A stretch of 45,562 bases of DNA, from positions 1 to 45,562 of the forward strand of contig NZ_JAHRWW010000006.1 in assembly GCF_019104945.1 (NCBI RefSeq). The letters run 5' to 3'. A program made the translations under genes and the position numbers. Under the pieces are notes generated by a model that searched no databases, had not been told where the DNA came from, and was given only the letters and a program-made list of their open reading frames with translations. Within the stretch, counting starts at the first letter, position 1, and each line of letters opens with the position of its first letter. This DNA is from Thermomonas sp. (GTDB lineage: Bacteria > Pseudomonadota > Gammaproteobacteria > Xanthomonadales > Xanthomonadaceae). Shown piece after piece: positions 1 through 8,797 of the stretch.

Positions 1-140
1 TAGGCCTTGAACTCGCCGCCGAAACGCTCTGCGCCCACCTTGGTCAGCGCCGCCGTCAGCGTCGTCTTGCCGTGGTCCACGTGACCGATCGTTCCCACGT
101 TTACGTGGGGCTTGGTGCGTTCGAACTTACCCTTTGCCAT
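1..140 (-). CDS. tuf: Elongation factor Tu, N-terminal fragment (cut by window edge)
   Basis: EF-Tu is the GTPase that brings aminoacyl-tRNA to the ribosome. Only the first 46 residues are present. They read [20 protein letters not shown] and continue through the P-loop GHVDHGKT (residues 19-26), which is essentially invariant in bacterial EF-Tu. The ATG is at 140. The gene lies downstream of tRNA-Tyr, tRNA-Gly and tRNA-Thr on the same strand, matching the tRNA-tufB operon of other gammaproteobacteria, so it is probably co-transcribed from the promoter near 620. The leader between tRNA-Thr and tuf holds a small GAAA-tetraloop hairpin and a 12-bp palindrome, TAACTTAAGTTA (171-182). Confidence 0.97.
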   Translation of the reverse strand, partial: MAKGKFERTKPHVNVGTIGHVDHGKTTLTAALTKVGAERFGGEFKA

Positions 141-236
141 GACTGCAATCTCGCTAGAGTTGGAGGTTTATAACTTAAGTTACGCGAAAAGCCCGACCGT
201 TTCCGGCCAAGCCGTTTGCAGCTTTCGCTGCGAAGA

Positions 237-312
237 TGGTGCTCACGAATGGAATCGAACCATCGACCTCCTCCTTACCAAGGAGGTGCTCTACCGACTG
301 AGCTACGTGAGC
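237..312 (-). tRNA. tRNA-Thr (anticodon GGT)
   Basis: A 76-nt cloverleaf is seen on the minus strand. The acceptor GCTCACG pairs with CGTGAGC, followed by discriminator A and an encoded CCA (237-239). The anticodon stem CCTCC/GGAGG encloses the loop TTGGTAA, giving anticodon GGT. The T-arm contains GGTTCGATTCC. It is the last tRNA before tuf, the position of thrT in E. coli. Confidence 0.97.
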
Positions 313-343
313 AGATTTTACAACAGACCCTGCAATGCAATGG

Positions 344-417
344 TGGAGCGGGAGACGGGAATCGAACCCGCGCTAGTAGCTTGGAAGGCTACAGTTCTAC
401 CATTGAACTACTCCCGC
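344..417 (-). tRNA. tRNA-Gly (anticodon TCC)
   Basis: A 74-nt tRNA on the minus strand. The acceptor GCGGGAG pairs with CTCCCGC, with discriminator T and encoded CCA. The anticodon stem GTAGC/GCTAC holds the loop CTTCCAA, giving TCC. It is the middle tRNA of the tRNA-tuf operon, 31 bp upstream of tRNA-Thr. Confidence 0.97.
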
Positions 418-471
418 ACCGGGAAGCCTGTCTTACTGCACTACCAGCTGGTAAGGCCGGTAGTTTGAAAC

Positions 472-557
472 TGGTGGAGGGAGGTGGATTCGAACCACCG
501 AAGGCGTAAGCCAGCAGATTTACAGTCTGCCCCCGTTGGCCGCTTGGGTATCCCTCC
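472..557 (-). tRNA. tRNA-Tyr (anticodon GTA)
   Basis: An 86-nt class II tRNA with a long variable arm. The acceptor starts GGAGGGA and the encoded 3' end is ACCA. The anticodon loop CTGTAAA gives GTA between GCAGA and TCTGC. It is the first tRNA of the operon, about 42 nt downstream of the predicted transcription start. Confidence 0.97.
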
Positions 558-605
558 GAGTTGTTCTCGCCAGAGAGCTAAATAAGCCTCACCAGAGAGC
601 CCGCT

Positions 606-634
606 ATTTTGGCGATGACTTGCCTTCATGTCAA
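606..634 (-). promoter_or_regulatory. Promoter of the tRNA-Tyr/Gly/Thr-tuf operon
   Basis: On the minus strand a perfect -35 TTGACA (629-634) is followed after exactly 17 nt by a -10 CAAAAT (606-611). A GC-rich discriminator (AGCGGGC) follows, which is typical of stable-RNA promoters under stringent control. The predicted start is near 599. The direct repeats GCTCTCTGG at 592-600 and 570-578 lie in the early leader. Stringent control is inferred from the family of promoters and not shown by the sequence. Confidence 0.8.
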
Positions 635-675
635 CGGGTGAAAACGATTATTTCCAAATAATTTCGACTGCCCAC

Positions 676-1767
676 TTAGACATTAAACCTGAAGTGCAGA
701 ATATCGCCTTCTTGTACGCGGTACTCCTTACCCTCTAGGCGCAGGCGGCCGGCGTCGCGGGCACCGGCTTCGCCGCGGTATTTAATGAAATCGTCGTAGC
801 CAATGGTTTCGGCGCGGATGAAGCCTTTTTCAAAATCAGTATGAATAACGGCGGCGGCCTGTGGCGCGGTGGAACCGGCTTTCACCGTCCAAGCGCGCAC
901 TTCTTTTACGCCTGCGGTGAAATAGGTTTGCAGGCCCAGCAAGGCATACGCGGCGCGGATCACGCGGTTTAAACCGGGCTCGTCAAGGCCGAGGTCTTTT
1001 AAGAACTCATCGCGGTCGACCTCTTCTAGCTGGCTCAGCTCTTCTTCAATGGCAGCGCACACCGGCACGACCTGCGCGCCCTCGGTCTGCGCATGCGCGC
1101 GCACTGCATCAAGATGCGGGTTGTTCTCAAAACCATCTTCGAGCACGTTGGCGATATACATCACCGGCTTGATGGTGAGCAGGAAGAGATCGCGAATGGC
1201 CACACGCTCTTCTTCATCCAGCGCCACAGTTCGCGCCGCCTTGCCTTGATCCAGCGCTTCGCGCAATTTGCTAAGCACGGCAATTTTGGCTTTCGCGTCT
1301 TTATCACCACTTTTAGCCACGCGCTCGAAACGGGCAATGGCCTTATCCACCGATTCAAGATCGGCCAGTGCCAGCTCGGTGTCGATGGTTTCGATATCGG
1401 CCAGTGGATCAACCTTGTTCGCCACGTGGATCACGTCGGGGTGTTCAAAGCAGCGCACCACATGGGTGATGGCGTCCACTTCGCGGATATGCGCAAGAAA
1501 CTTATTGCCTAGGCCTTCGCCGCTGGCCGCACCTGCTACCAGCCCGGCGATGTCCACAAATTCCACAGCGGTGGGCACCACTTTTTGCGGCTTGATAATT
1601 TCCGCCAATGCGCCAAGGCGCGGGTCGGGCACCGGCACCACACCGACGTTGGGCTCGATGGTGCAAAACGGAAAGTTTGCCGCCGCAATGCCCGCTTTGG
1701 TAAGCGCGTTGAAGAGAGTGGACTTACCGACGTTCGGTAAACCAACGATGCCGCATTTAATGCCCAT
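676..1767 (-). CDS. ychF: Redox-regulated ATPase/GTPase YchF (OLA1 family)
   Basis: YchF is an Obg-related P-loop NTPase that prefers ATP and associates with ribosomes; it has been linked to the oxidative stress response. The 363-residue length is standard. The G1 loop GLPNVGKST is at residues 9-17 and the G3-like DIAGLV at 72-77. The G4 position reads NVLEDG, the atypical motif that explains loss of GTP specificity in this family. The C-terminal ~80 residues form the TGS domain, ending LHFRFNV. The ATG at 1767 follows pth by 12 bp, so the two are probably co-transcribed, the common ychF-pth pairing in proteobacteria. Confidence 0.97.
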   Translation of the reverse strand: MGIKCGIVGLPNVGKSTLFNALTKAGIAAANFPFCTIEPNVGVVPVPDPRLGALAEIIKPQKVVPTAVEFVDIAGLVAGAASGEGLGNKFLAHIREVDAITHVVRCFEHPDVIHVANKVDPLADIETIDTELALADLESVDKAIARFERVAKSGDKDAKAKIAVLSKLREALDQGKAARTVALDEEERVAIRDLFLLTIKPVMYIANVLEDGFENNPHLDAVRAHAQTEGAQVVPVCAAIEEELSQLEEVDRDEFLKDLGLDEPGLNRVIRAAYALLGLQTYFTAGVKEVRAWTVKAGSTAPQAAAVIHTDFEKGFIRAETIGYDDFIKYRGEAGARDAGRLRLEGKEYRVQEGDILHFRFNV

Positions 1768-1779
1768 GAAAATTCTCGT

Positions 1780-2361
1780 TTAGCGTTTCAATGTGTGAAG
1801 CTGGGTCATGGCGTCGGCCAGATTTCCGGCCACCGCCAGTGGCAGCGCATCGGCTGCATCGCCAATGGCGCGCAGCAGCAGCGCCTCGTCGGTACTATCG
1901 GGTTTGCCCAGCACCCAAGGGGTGACTTTATCTTTATTGCCGGGGTGGCCAATGCCTAGACGCAGGCGGTTGAACTTTCCATGCCCCAGCAGGCGCATGA
2001 TGTCGCGCAGGCCGTTTTGCCCGCCGTGGCCGCCGTCGAACTTCAACCGCGCGGTGCCAGGGGGAAGGTCTAGCTCGTCGTGCACCACCAACATTTCTTC
2101 TGGCGCAATTTTCCAGAACTGCAGCGCCGCGAGCACCGATTTGCCGGAAGCATTCATAAAGGTGGACGGTTTCAGCAACCACAGCTGCTGCCCAGCCAGC
2201 GTAATTCTGGCGGTTTCGCCGAACAATTTGCTGTCCAGCGTAAAGCGCACACCTGCCTGTAATGCAAGGGCGTCAACAAACCAAAACCCGGCGTTGTGCC
2301 GGGTTCGGAGGTAGTCGGCACCGGGGTTGCCCAGCCCAACGATAAGACGTAAGTTCGCCAT
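1780..2361 (-). CDS. pth: Peptidyl-tRNA hydrolase
   Basis: Pth releases tRNA from peptidyl-tRNAs that drop off the ribosome. The 193-residue protein has GLGNPG at 9-14 and the catalytic His22 in RHNAG. It also has PSTFMN (Asn70), the Asp95 region HDELDLPPG, and [11 protein letters not shown] with Asn117. The start is ATG at 2361, with AAGGG about 10 nt upstream. It sits between rplY and ychF on the same strand, as in many gammaproteobacteria. The 65-nt rplY-pth spacer folds into a strong hairpin, described separately. Confidence 0.97.
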   Translation of the reverse strand: MANLRLIVGLGNPGADYLRTRHNAGFWFVDALALQAGVRFTLDSKLFGETARITLAGQQLWLLKPSTFMNASGKSVLAALQFWKIAPEEMLVVHDELDLPPGTARLKFDGGHGGQNGLRDIMRLLGHGKFNRLRLGIGHPGNKDKVTPWVLGKPDSTDEALLLRAIGDAADALPLAVAGNLADAMTQLHTLKR

Positions 2362-2383
2362 AACGCGACTGCCCTTCTACCCA

Positions 2384-2412
2384 AGCCGGCGCGATGAACC
2401 ATCGCACCGACC
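2384..2412 (-). promoter_or_regulatory. Strong RNA hairpin in the rplY-pth spacer
   Basis: The minus-strand transcript can form a stem of about 13 bp (2384-2396 with 2400-2412) closed by a 3-nt loop. Three of the pairs are G-U wobbles in the minus-strand RNA and would be C-A mismatches in plus-strand RNA. There is no U-tract, so it is not a classical terminator. An RNA-processing, mRNA-stability or attenuation role between rplY and pth is inferred. Confidence 0.5.
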
Positions 2413-2426
2413 GAGTGAAGAAAGGC

Positions 2427-3083
2427 TTACTTCTTCTCTTCTTTCTTAGCCGCCTTGGTGGCCGGCACGTCCGCGGCCGCCGGTGCGTCGGTGGCTTCGG
2501 CTTCTTCCTTACCGTGCTTGGCCACAACCACAGCCACGTCGTATTCCTTGCCCAGCTTCAGGGCCGGAATTTCAACGCCCGCCGGCAGCTTCAGGCCGGA
2601 CAGGTGCACCACGCCGCCTACGGCCAGATCGGACAGATCAAGCACGATGGCTTCCGGCAGATCCTTCGGCAAGCAGCTGATTTCAACTTCGGTCAGCTCG
2701 TGCATGATGACCACGCCGCCGGTCTTACCTGCAGGCGACTTCTCTTGGTTGACCAAACGCACTTGCACACTGGTGCGCAGGACGTGGTTGGCATCCACGC
2801 GCTGGAAGTCCAGGTGCATGATGAGCTGCTTGTACGGGTGGCGCTGCATATCGCGCAGGAGCACTTGCTCGACCTTGCCGTCAACGTCAAGGTTCAGGAT
2901 CGACGAGTAGAACCACTCGTGCTGGCTAGCCAGCCAGATTTGCTCATGTTCGATCTGGATCGACTGCGGAGCGGCGCTGCCGCCGTACACAACGGCCGGG
3001 AGCTGGGCGGCGTGACGCAGGCGGCGGCTCGCACCCTTCCCCTCGACACTGCGGCCAGTGGCCTTGATGGTATGTTCAGACAT
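2427..3083 (-). CDS. rplY: 50S ribosomal protein L25/general stress protein Ctc
   Basis: This is the two-domain (Ctc/TL5) form of L25, which binds 5S rRNA in the large subunit. Residues 1-95 are the L25 5S-binding domain, including SRRLRHAAQLPAVVYGG. Residues ~100-190 are the TL5/Ctc C-terminal beta domain with CLPKDLPEAIVLDLSDL. The last ~30 residues are an Ala/Glu/Lys-rich tail ending KAAKKEEKK. The length of 218 is normal for the long form. It follows prs in the order prs-rplY-pth-ychF. The ~95-nt spacer from prs contains nested inverted repeats close to the ribosome-binding region. Confidence 0.96.
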   Translation of the reverse strand: MSEHTIKATGRSVEGKGASRRLRHAAQLPAVVYGGSAAPQSIQIEHEQIWLASQHEWFYSSILNLDVDGKVEQVLLRDMQRHPYKQLIMHLDFQRVDANHVLRTSVQVRLVNQEKSPAGKTGGVVIMHELTEVEISCLPKDLPEAIVLDLSDLAVGGVVHLSGLKLPAGVEIPALKLGKEYDVAVVVAKHGKEEAEATDAPAAADVPATKAAKKEEKK

Positions 3084-3179
3084 TGAATTAACTCACTTTT
3101 GGACTTGCAATGAAACCGCCTCGCGGCGGCAGAAACACTCACCCGCGACCAGGTGAGCGGTTTGGAACTGTTGTTAATT

Positions 3180-4139
3180 TTAATCGATATACAGCGAGCT
3201 GACAGATTCACCGAACGCCATGCGGCGAATGGTTTCGGCCAACATTTCGGCCACGCTGAGCTGGCGAATCTTGCTGCAGGCCTGCGCGGCCGGAGTCAGC
3301 GCGATGGTATCGGTGACCACCAACTCGTCGAGCGAGGATTTGTTCAAGTTATCCAGCGCCGCACCTGACAACACCGGATGCACGCAGTAAGCCACCACCT
3401 TCACCGCGCCGCGCTCTTTTAGCGCATTGGCGGCGGCGCACAGGGTGCCTGCGGTATCCACGATGTCATCCACTAGCACGCAGGTTTTGCCTGCCACATC
3501 ACCGATGATATTCATCACCGTGGCGACGTTTGCTTTCGGGCGACGCTTGTCGATGATGGCAAGATCAGCATCGTCGAGGCGCTTAGCAATTGAGCGCGCA
3601 CGCACCACGCCGCCAACGTCGGGGCTGACCACGATGACGTTGTCGGTGCCATGCGTACGCCAAATATCGGCCAGCAGCAGCGGCGAGGCATAGACGTTAT
3701 CCACCGGGCAATCAAAGAAGCCTTGGATCTGGTCGGCGTGTAGATCGACGGTGAGCACGCGGTCGGTATCCACCGCGCTGAACATTTTAGCGGCTACCTT
3801 GGCGGTGATCGGCACGCGCGCCGAACGCGGGCGGCGGTCTTGGCGGGCGTAGCCGAAGTACGGCACCACCGCGGTGACGCTGGCCGCCGAAGCGCGCTTG
3901 AGCGCGTCGATCAGCACCAACAGTTCCATAAAGTTTTCAGCCGTGGGGGCATTGGTCGGCTGAATGACGTACACCTCTTGGCGGCGCACGCTTTCTTCAA
4001 TTTCGACCTGTACTTCGCCATCGGAGAAGCGGCTGATGAGCGCCTTCCCTGGGCGTACACCCAGCTCGCGACACACGGCATCGGCCAGCGGTCGGTTGGA
4101 ATTGCCCGAGAACACCAGAAGATTGGGCTGATCCTGCAT
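3180..4139 (-). CDS. prs: Ribose-phosphate pyrophosphokinase (PRPP synthetase)
   Basis: Prs makes PRPP from ribose-5-phosphate and ATP for purine, pyrimidine, His, Trp and NAD synthesis. An ATG at 4139 gives 319 residues ([10 protein letters not shown]...), the usual length in relatives; a GTG 9 nt further upstream (4148) is in frame but less likely. The catalytic flexible-loop region [11 protein letters not shown] is at ~97-107, [11 protein letters not shown] at 132-142 (His134) and the PRPP-binding loop [13 protein letters not shown] at 221-233. It lies just downstream of tRNA-Gln and upstream of rplY. Confidence 0.97.
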   Translation of the reverse strand: MQDQPNLLVFSGNSNRPLADAVCRELGVRPGKALISRFSDGEVQVEIEESVRRQEVYVIQPTNAPTAENFMELLVLIDALKRASAASVTAVVPYFGYARQDRRPRSARVPITAKVAAKMFSAVDTDRVLTVDLHADQIQGFFDCPVDNVYASPLLLADIWRTHGTDNVIVVSPDVGGVVRARSIAKRLDDADLAIIDKRRPKANVATVMNIIGDVAGKTCVLVDDIVDTAGTLCAAANALKERGAVKVVAYCVHPVLSGAALDNLNKSSLDELVVTDTIALTPAAQACSKIRQLSVAEMLAETIRRMAFGESVSSLYID

Positions 4140-4197
4140 GTGCGGCACCGTTTATTTGTGGCCAGTGTGAAACGCGCGATGCGCTTAAAGCGCAAAT

Positions 4198-4273
4198 TGG
4201 CAGGGGCGGAAGGATTCGAACCTACGCATGCCAGGATCAAAACCTGGTGCCTTAACCGCTTGGCGACGCCCCT
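4198..4273 (-). tRNA. tRNA-Gln (anticodon TTG)
   Basis: A 76-nt tRNA. The acceptor AGGGGCG pairs with CGCCCCT, with discriminator G and encoded CCA at 4198-4200. The anticodon stem CCAGG/CCTGG encloses TTTTGAT, giving TTG. The D-arm region TCGCCAAGCGG and T-arm GGTTCGAATCC are as in E. coli tRNA-Gln. Its first 22 nt overlap the 3' end of ispE, whose TAA stop is in the D-loop. It lies between ispE and prs on the same strand, so it is probably excised from a polycistronic mRNA. Confidence 0.96.
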
Positions 4274-5145
4274 GCAGAAAACCTGTCCACTGCATCCAGC
4301 AACGGAGACCTTTCCGTGCCACGTGCCAGCCAAGCATGAATGCCTGCAGGCAACACTGCAAGTGCTTGCTCTGCAGACCGCCGATTGGCAAATTCCACAA
4401 AACAACCACTACCAGAACCCGTTAAACGCGGTGAACCAATACTTGAAAGCGTTTGAAACATGGCGTCAACCGCCGGTTCCAAGCGCCGCAGCACGGGCTC
4501 GAATGCGTTTCCGAGCACTTCCCCGGAAAGGAAGCCCGCTATTGTCGTTGGTTCTGCGTCTCGCGTCAAATCCTGTGCGCGAAATAATTCAGCTGTGGCC
4601 GCATGCACACCGGGACTTGCCAGGACATACCAGGCTTCTGGCAACGCTATAGCGCTCAAACGCTCGCCCACGCCTTCTGCCCAAGCGCTGTGACCGCGCA
4701 CAAACACCGGGACATCGGCGCCTAAATTCAAGCCTAATTGCGCCAATGTGTCTTCACTTAACTCAAGCCCCCACAGGGCGTTGAGCGCTACCAGCGCCGT
4801 TGCCGCATCCGACGAACCACCGCCAAAGCCGCCACCCATTGGGATGCGCTTTTTAATCCCAATCTCGGCCCCTTTGCCACAGCCCGCAGCCGCTTGCAGC
4901 AGTTTTGCCGCACGCACCAAGAGGTCATCGGCTTCGCTCACACCCTCCGCCCCGGCCCCCACACGCACGATCTGCGCATCCGTGCGCGGCCGCAAATAGA
5001 CGGTATCGCCCCAATCGAGCAGACGAAACACGGTTTGCAACATGTGGTAGCCGTCGGCGCGGCGGCCGGTGATCTGGAGAAACAGGTTCAACTTGGCCGG
5101 TGCCGGAAATGCGTGCCAGCCGTCTTGTTCAGCAAAAAAACTCAC
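4252..5145 (-). CDS. ispE: 4-diphosphocytidyl-2-C-methyl-D-erythritol kinase
   Basis: IspE is the GHMP-family kinase that phosphorylates CDP-ME in the MEP isoprenoid pathway. [21 protein letters not shown] lies at the N-terminus and carries the conserved Lys. The ATP-binding glycine-rich loop [17 protein letters not shown] follows. The C-terminal GHMP motif is [15 protein letters not shown]. The start is GTG at 5145, overlapping the lolB stop as GTGA. The protein (297 aa) is slightly longer than usual because its last ~7 codons and stop are read from the tRNA-Gln gene. The pair lolB-ispE followed by tRNA-Gln and prs is a conserved gammaproteobacterial arrangement. Confidence 0.96.
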   Translation of the reverse strand: MSFFAEQDGWHAFPAPAKLNLFLQITGRRADGYHMLQTVFRLLDWGDTVYLRPRTDAQIVRVGAGAEGVSEADDLLVRAAKLLQAAAGCGKGAEIGIKKRIPMGGGFGGGSSDAATALVALNALWGLELSEDTLAQLGLNLGADVPVFVRGHSAWAEGVGERLSAIALPEAWYVLASPGVHAATAELFRAQDLTRDAEPTTIAGFLSGEVLGNAFEPVLRRLEPAVDAMFQTLSSIGSPRLTGSGSGCFVEFANRRSAEQALAVLPAGIHAWLARGTERSPLLDAVDRFSAGASPSG

Positions 5146-5783
5146 TCCAGCCCCCAGCGATCGACAATCAAGCGCACGTGATCATTGCCGCGCACCGCCT
5201 CCATACGCGACGGCATCCATTGGTGTGAAAACGGGTCTTGTTGCCAGCGTTCATAACGAATGACCCAGCCGTTTTGTACCAGCTGCTGCGGTAGGGCGTC
5301 TGCACCATAGCGAAGTTGCGCCACGCCGTACTGCGCGGGATTGGCTTCGATTCCGCGCATCCAGCAGCCCAGTGCCGACAATGGAACATCCCAGCCGGTG
5401 GCGTCCTGCAAAAGACGCGACGCATCGATGTTCTGCCGCGTTGCGCCGTCGCTCAAATTTTGCAGTGTTGCGCTGGAAGCATCTGCCTCCAATAACCAGC
5501 CCTGCCGCGTCACCGGCGTTGTTAGTATCAGGCGTAGCTGGCCCTGCCCTTGCGTCCATTCAATCTGGCCGCTACCACCTTGCTTTCCGTTCGATAAGGC
5601 CACGCGCCCGGTCATCACCCAGCTTGGTGTGCCGCAGTCGCCGTGCTCCAACCCCACGGCCGCCGCGCGCGCCTGCTGCGCGGCCTGTGCCGACACCAAC
5701 TCGGCCCCACTCAGCCCGGCCGTTGGCACACTGGCACAGCCCGCTAGTGCAAGCACAAGTGCGCCGCCAAATAACAGCTTCAT
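5142..5783 (-). CDS. lolB: Outer-membrane lipoprotein insertion protein LolB
   Basis: LolB receives lipoproteins from LolA and places them in the outer membrane. Residues 1-16 form a lipoprotein signal peptide with lipobox LAGC (Cys16). The body contains [35 protein letters not shown] and [15 protein letters not shown], which fit the LolB beta-barrel fold (213 aa). It overlaps both the upstream TPR gene (ATGA) and the downstream ispE (GTGA) by 4 bp, indicating translational coupling within one operon. Confidence 0.93.
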   Translation of the reverse strand: MKLLFGGALVLALAGCASVPTAGLSGAELVSAQAAQQARAAAVGLEHGDCGTPSWVMTGRVALSNGKQGGSGQIEWTQGQGQLRLILTTPVTRQGWLLEADASSATLQNLSDGATRQNIDASRLLQDATGWDVPLSALGCWMRGIEANPAQYGVAQLRYGADALPQQLVQNGWVIRYERWQQDPFSHQWMPSRMEAVRGNDHVRLIVDRWGLE

Positions 5784-7453
5784 GCGCCCGTCTCCTGCAG
5801 TGCACGCTGAAGCGAACGGTTACTTGGGTCTAGCCGCCGCGCTTCTTCAAAATACTTGCGCGCTTCTTGTTTCTGCCCTAGCACCCACAGCACTTGCCCA
5901 AGGTGGCTGGCGATGTCTGGGTCTTTCTGCAATGCGTAGGCATGACGCAAATGGGCCAGCGCTTCGCGCGCTTTCCCTAGGCGAAACAACACCCAGCCGT
6001 AGCTGTCGATGATTGCGCCATTGCCCGGCTCGGCCACCCGCGCACGGTCGATTAACTCCAGTGCTTCGCGGTAGCGGTTGGTGCGGTCGGCCAAGGTGTA
6101 TCCCAGCGCGTTGAGGGTCACCACGCTATCGGGAGAGATCACCAAAATACGCCGAAAATCGGCTTCAGCCTTGGCGATATCGTCGTGCCGCTCCCACATC
6201 AGCGCGCGCGCATAGAGCAAGTCTTGGTTGTCGGCAAAGGTGGCAAGCCCGCGCGCATAGGCGTCTTGTTCGCCCGCATAGTCACCGTCTTTTTGTCGCA
6301 GTTCGGCTTCCAGCAGATAGCTATCGCGGCGCGCATCGTCATCGAGCAAGGGGTCGGACTGCGCTTCATGCAGACCGTTGTATGCCTGCGTTTTCTCGCC
6401 CATCAGCCAGCGCACGTTGGCCGTGCGCATGCGTCCAACGCCCTGCGCACGCGTGCCCGGTGCGCTGGCATACCACGCCAGTGCTTCGCTGTAGTGCTTC
6501 AATTGTTCGGCCAGCTGGCCAAGCAAAAGGCGGCGCATGGGGTTGGGCTCGGTGGCGCTGCCGCGCAGTTCTTCGTAGAGCGCGACCAGCCCCGCTTGGT
6601 CGTTGGCTTTATCCAAAAGCCCTGCACGCTGGGCGTAGCTGGCATCGTCCTGCGGGCCTTGCGCAAGGATCTGCGCTGCTTTTTGCGGCTCGCCTAATGC
6701 GTCGTATTCCCCGGCAACCGCCCAGCGCAGCGCGGATATCTTCTGTGCCTCGCCTTCAATACTCACCAGCACTTTTTTCGCGGCATCACGCTTACCTGCT
6801 TCACGCAGTAGCTGTGCGCGCAGTAGCACCACGCGCGGCTCGCCGGGGAAATGCGCCACGACCTTTTTAACGATTTTATCCACCAAAGCAGGCTGCTCTA
6901 GCCGCTGCGCCAAGCCGCCAAACCCCAGCCACGCCTGCAGCTCATTGGGGAGTGCATCGGCCTCCACTATTCCCGTCATGACACTGGTTACCAGCGTTTG
7001 TTGCTTACCCACTGCCCCCACCAGTGCCGTGAGCGCCTGCCGCCAGCCGCCCTCTTCGGCTAGGAGCGCGCGCAGCGTGCGTTTGGCGGCGCGTTTTTGC
7101 CCGGCGCGCAGCTCTAGGCTGGCTTCGATCATGCGCGAATCCCGCGTAGGCTGCGGTGCCAGCCGGGCCCACACGCGCCAGGCCCGCCACGCCAAATCAT
7201 CGGCGTCGGCCAGCAGGGCGATGCGCGCGGAGCGCTCTGCCAGCACCGGGTCTTGCGCCGCCTCGGCGGCTTCCAAATACTGCTGCGCCGCTTCTTTCAA
7301 CTTGCCACTTTGCAGCGCAAACTCGCCGATCAGGCTAGATTCCAGCGGATCTGCTGATTTAGGTGGCGGGTTGGCCGCGAACGCCGCAGGGGCGCCCACA
7401 AACGCCGCCGAGAGCAAAAATACGGCCGTGCAACGAGCAATCAGGTTAGACAT
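5780..7453 (-). CDS. Tetratricopeptide-repeat protein upstream of lolB
   Basis: A 557-residue exported protein. The N-terminus has an apparent signal peptide with LLSAAFVGAPAAFA before residue ~27. The rest is helical TPR-like repeats. Clear units include AEADFRRILVISPDSVVTLNALGYTLAD and AIIDSYGWVLFRLGKAREALAHLRHAYAL in the last 150 residues. The family is found next to lolB in many gammaproteobacteria. The specific role is unknown; a periplasmic scaffold or adaptor is the family-level inference. It overlaps lolB by 4 bp and is divergent from hemA, with a 99-bp shared upstream region. Confidence 0.85.
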   Translation of the reverse strand: MSNLIARCTAVFLLSAAFVGAPAAFAANPPPKSADPLESSLIGEFALQSGKLKEAAQQYLEAAEAAQDPVLAERSARIALLADADDLAWRAWRVWARLAPQPTRDSRMIEASLELRAGQKRAAKRTLRALLAEEGGWRQALTALVGAVGKQQTLVTSVMTGIVEADALPNELQAWLGFGGLAQRLEQPALVDKIVKKVVAHFPGEPRVVLLRAQLLREAGKRDAAKKVLVSIEGEAQKISALRWAVAGEYDALGEPQKAAQILAQGPQDDASYAQRAGLLDKANDQAGLVALYEELRGSATEPNPMRRLLLGQLAEQLKHYSEALAWYASAPGTRAQGVGRMRTANVRWLMGEKTQAYNGLHEAQSDPLLDDDARRDSYLLEAELRQKDGDYAGEQDAYARGLATFADNQDLLYARALMWERHDDIAKAEADFRRILVISPDSVVTLNALGYTLADRTNRYREALELIDRARVAEPGNGAIIDSYGWVLFRLGKAREALAHLRHAYALQKDPDIASHLGQVLWVLGQKQEARKYFEEARRLDPSNRSLQRALQETGA

Positions 7454-7552
7454 GGGCGAGACGGGTACAATATCGACTAAGCCAGCAGCTTAGCGCAGCT
7501 AACTGAACAAAAATGCAGCGCAACGCCCGCCATTCGCATTATCGTAAACCGC

Positions 7553-8797
7553 ATGAGTCTGTACGTCCTTGGGATTAACCATCAAACCGCCCCGATCGCC
7601 CTGCGCGAACGGTTGGCGTTTGCTTCGGACGCACTGCCGCCCGCGCTCACCTCGTTGCAGGCCCTGCCCAGCGTGCACGAGGCTGTGCTGCTCTCCACCT
7701 GCAACCGCACCGAGCTGTACGCGCATAGCGAAGGTGATAGCAGCGCGCTGGTGCAGTGGCTGGCCACACATCCGGGTGTGAACGACGACCTCTCGGCGTA
7801 TCTCTACCGGCATAGTGATGCCGACGCCGTGCGGCATTTGTTTCGCGTCGCCAGCGGGCTGGATTCACTGGTATTAGGTGAGCCGCAGATTTTGGGCCAA
7901 GTGAAACAGGCTTGGGCGATTTCACGCGAAACAGGCACCCTAGGCGGCCATTTGGATCGCTTATTTCAACAGGCCTTTGCCACGGCCAAGCGCACCCGCA
8001 CCGATACACGTATTGGTGCTAACCCGGTATCTGTGGCTTCGGTAGCCGTACGTTTGGCGCAGGACAACTTCACCCGCCTCAGTGAAGCCACGGTGCTACT
8101 GATTGGCGCCGGTGAAACCATTGAACTAGCCGCACGCCATTTGGTGGAAGCCAAGGCGCAGCGCTTGCTGATTGCCAACCGCACCCTTGCCCACGCGCAG
8201 GAACTAGCCAGCCGCCACGGCGGTATCGCGCTGCCGCTGAGCGAGCTGGATAAGCATCTGGCTGAAGCCGATGTAGTGATTTCCGCCACCGCTAGCCGCA
8301 CGCCGATCTTGGCACGTGTACAGGTGGAACAAGCGCTGCGCGCGCGCCGCCATCGCCCAATGCTGCTGCTGGACTTAGCCGTTCCTCGCGACATCGATAC
8401 CGATGTAGCTGCGCTGCGCGACGTGTATCTTTATACCGTGGATGATTTAGAACGCGCGATTGAAGACAACCGCCGCAGCCGTCGTGAGGCCGCCGAGCAG
8501 GCCGAGGCCATTATCGAATTACAAACCGCACGTTTTGTAGAGCAATGGCAGGCCAGCACGCGTCAGCAGCCACTGCTGCAGCTGCGCGCCCACGGCGAGC
8601 ACATTCGTAATGAGGCCCTTGCCAAAGTGCAGCAACAGCTTGCCGCCGGAATGCCCGCCGACCAAGCGCTAGAGCTGCTTGCGCACACGCTTACCAATAA
8701 GCTCCTGCACGCCCCCACCGTTGCGCTACGCGAGGCCGCACGTAGCGGTGACGCCGAGCTAGCGCGCGCCGCTGAGAAACTATTCCCACACGCATGA
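7553..8797 (+). CDS. hemA: Glutamyl-tRNA reductase
   Basis: HemA reduces glutamyl-tRNA(Glu) to glutamate-1-semialdehyde, the first committed step of tetrapyrrole synthesis. The N-terminal domain starts [15 protein letters not shown] and carries the nucleophile Cys50 in [10 protein letters not shown]. The NADPH domain has [17 protein letters not shown] near residue 182. The C-terminal dimerisation helices end [15 protein letters not shown]. The length of 414 is standard. It overlaps prfA by 4 bp (ATGA), the classic hemA-prfA operon. I see no convincing Shine-Dalgarno sequence before the ATG. Confidence 0.97.
   Translation: MSLYVLGINHQTAPIALRERLAFASDALPPALTSLQALPSVHEAVLLSTCNRTELYAHSEGDSSALVQWLATHPGVNDDLSAYLYRHSDADAVRHLFRVASGLDSLVLGEPQILGQVKQAWAISRETGTLGGHLDRLFQQAFATAKRTRTDTRIGANPVSVASVAVRLAQDNFTRLSEATVLLIGAGETIELAARHLVEAKAQRLLIANRTLAHAQELASRHGGIALPLSELDKHLAEADVVISATASRTPILARVQVEQALRARRHRPMLLLDLAVPRDIDTDVAALRDVYLYTVDDLERAIEDNRRSRREAAEQAEAIIELQTARFVEQWQASTRQQPLLQLRAHGEHIRNEALAKVQQQLAAGMPADQALELLAHTLTNKLLHAPTVALREAARSGDAELARAAEKLFPHA

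Noticed and set aside
112-629. Several open frames across the tRNA cluster
   Set aside because: They translate tRNA genes and spacers, and have no coding signature.
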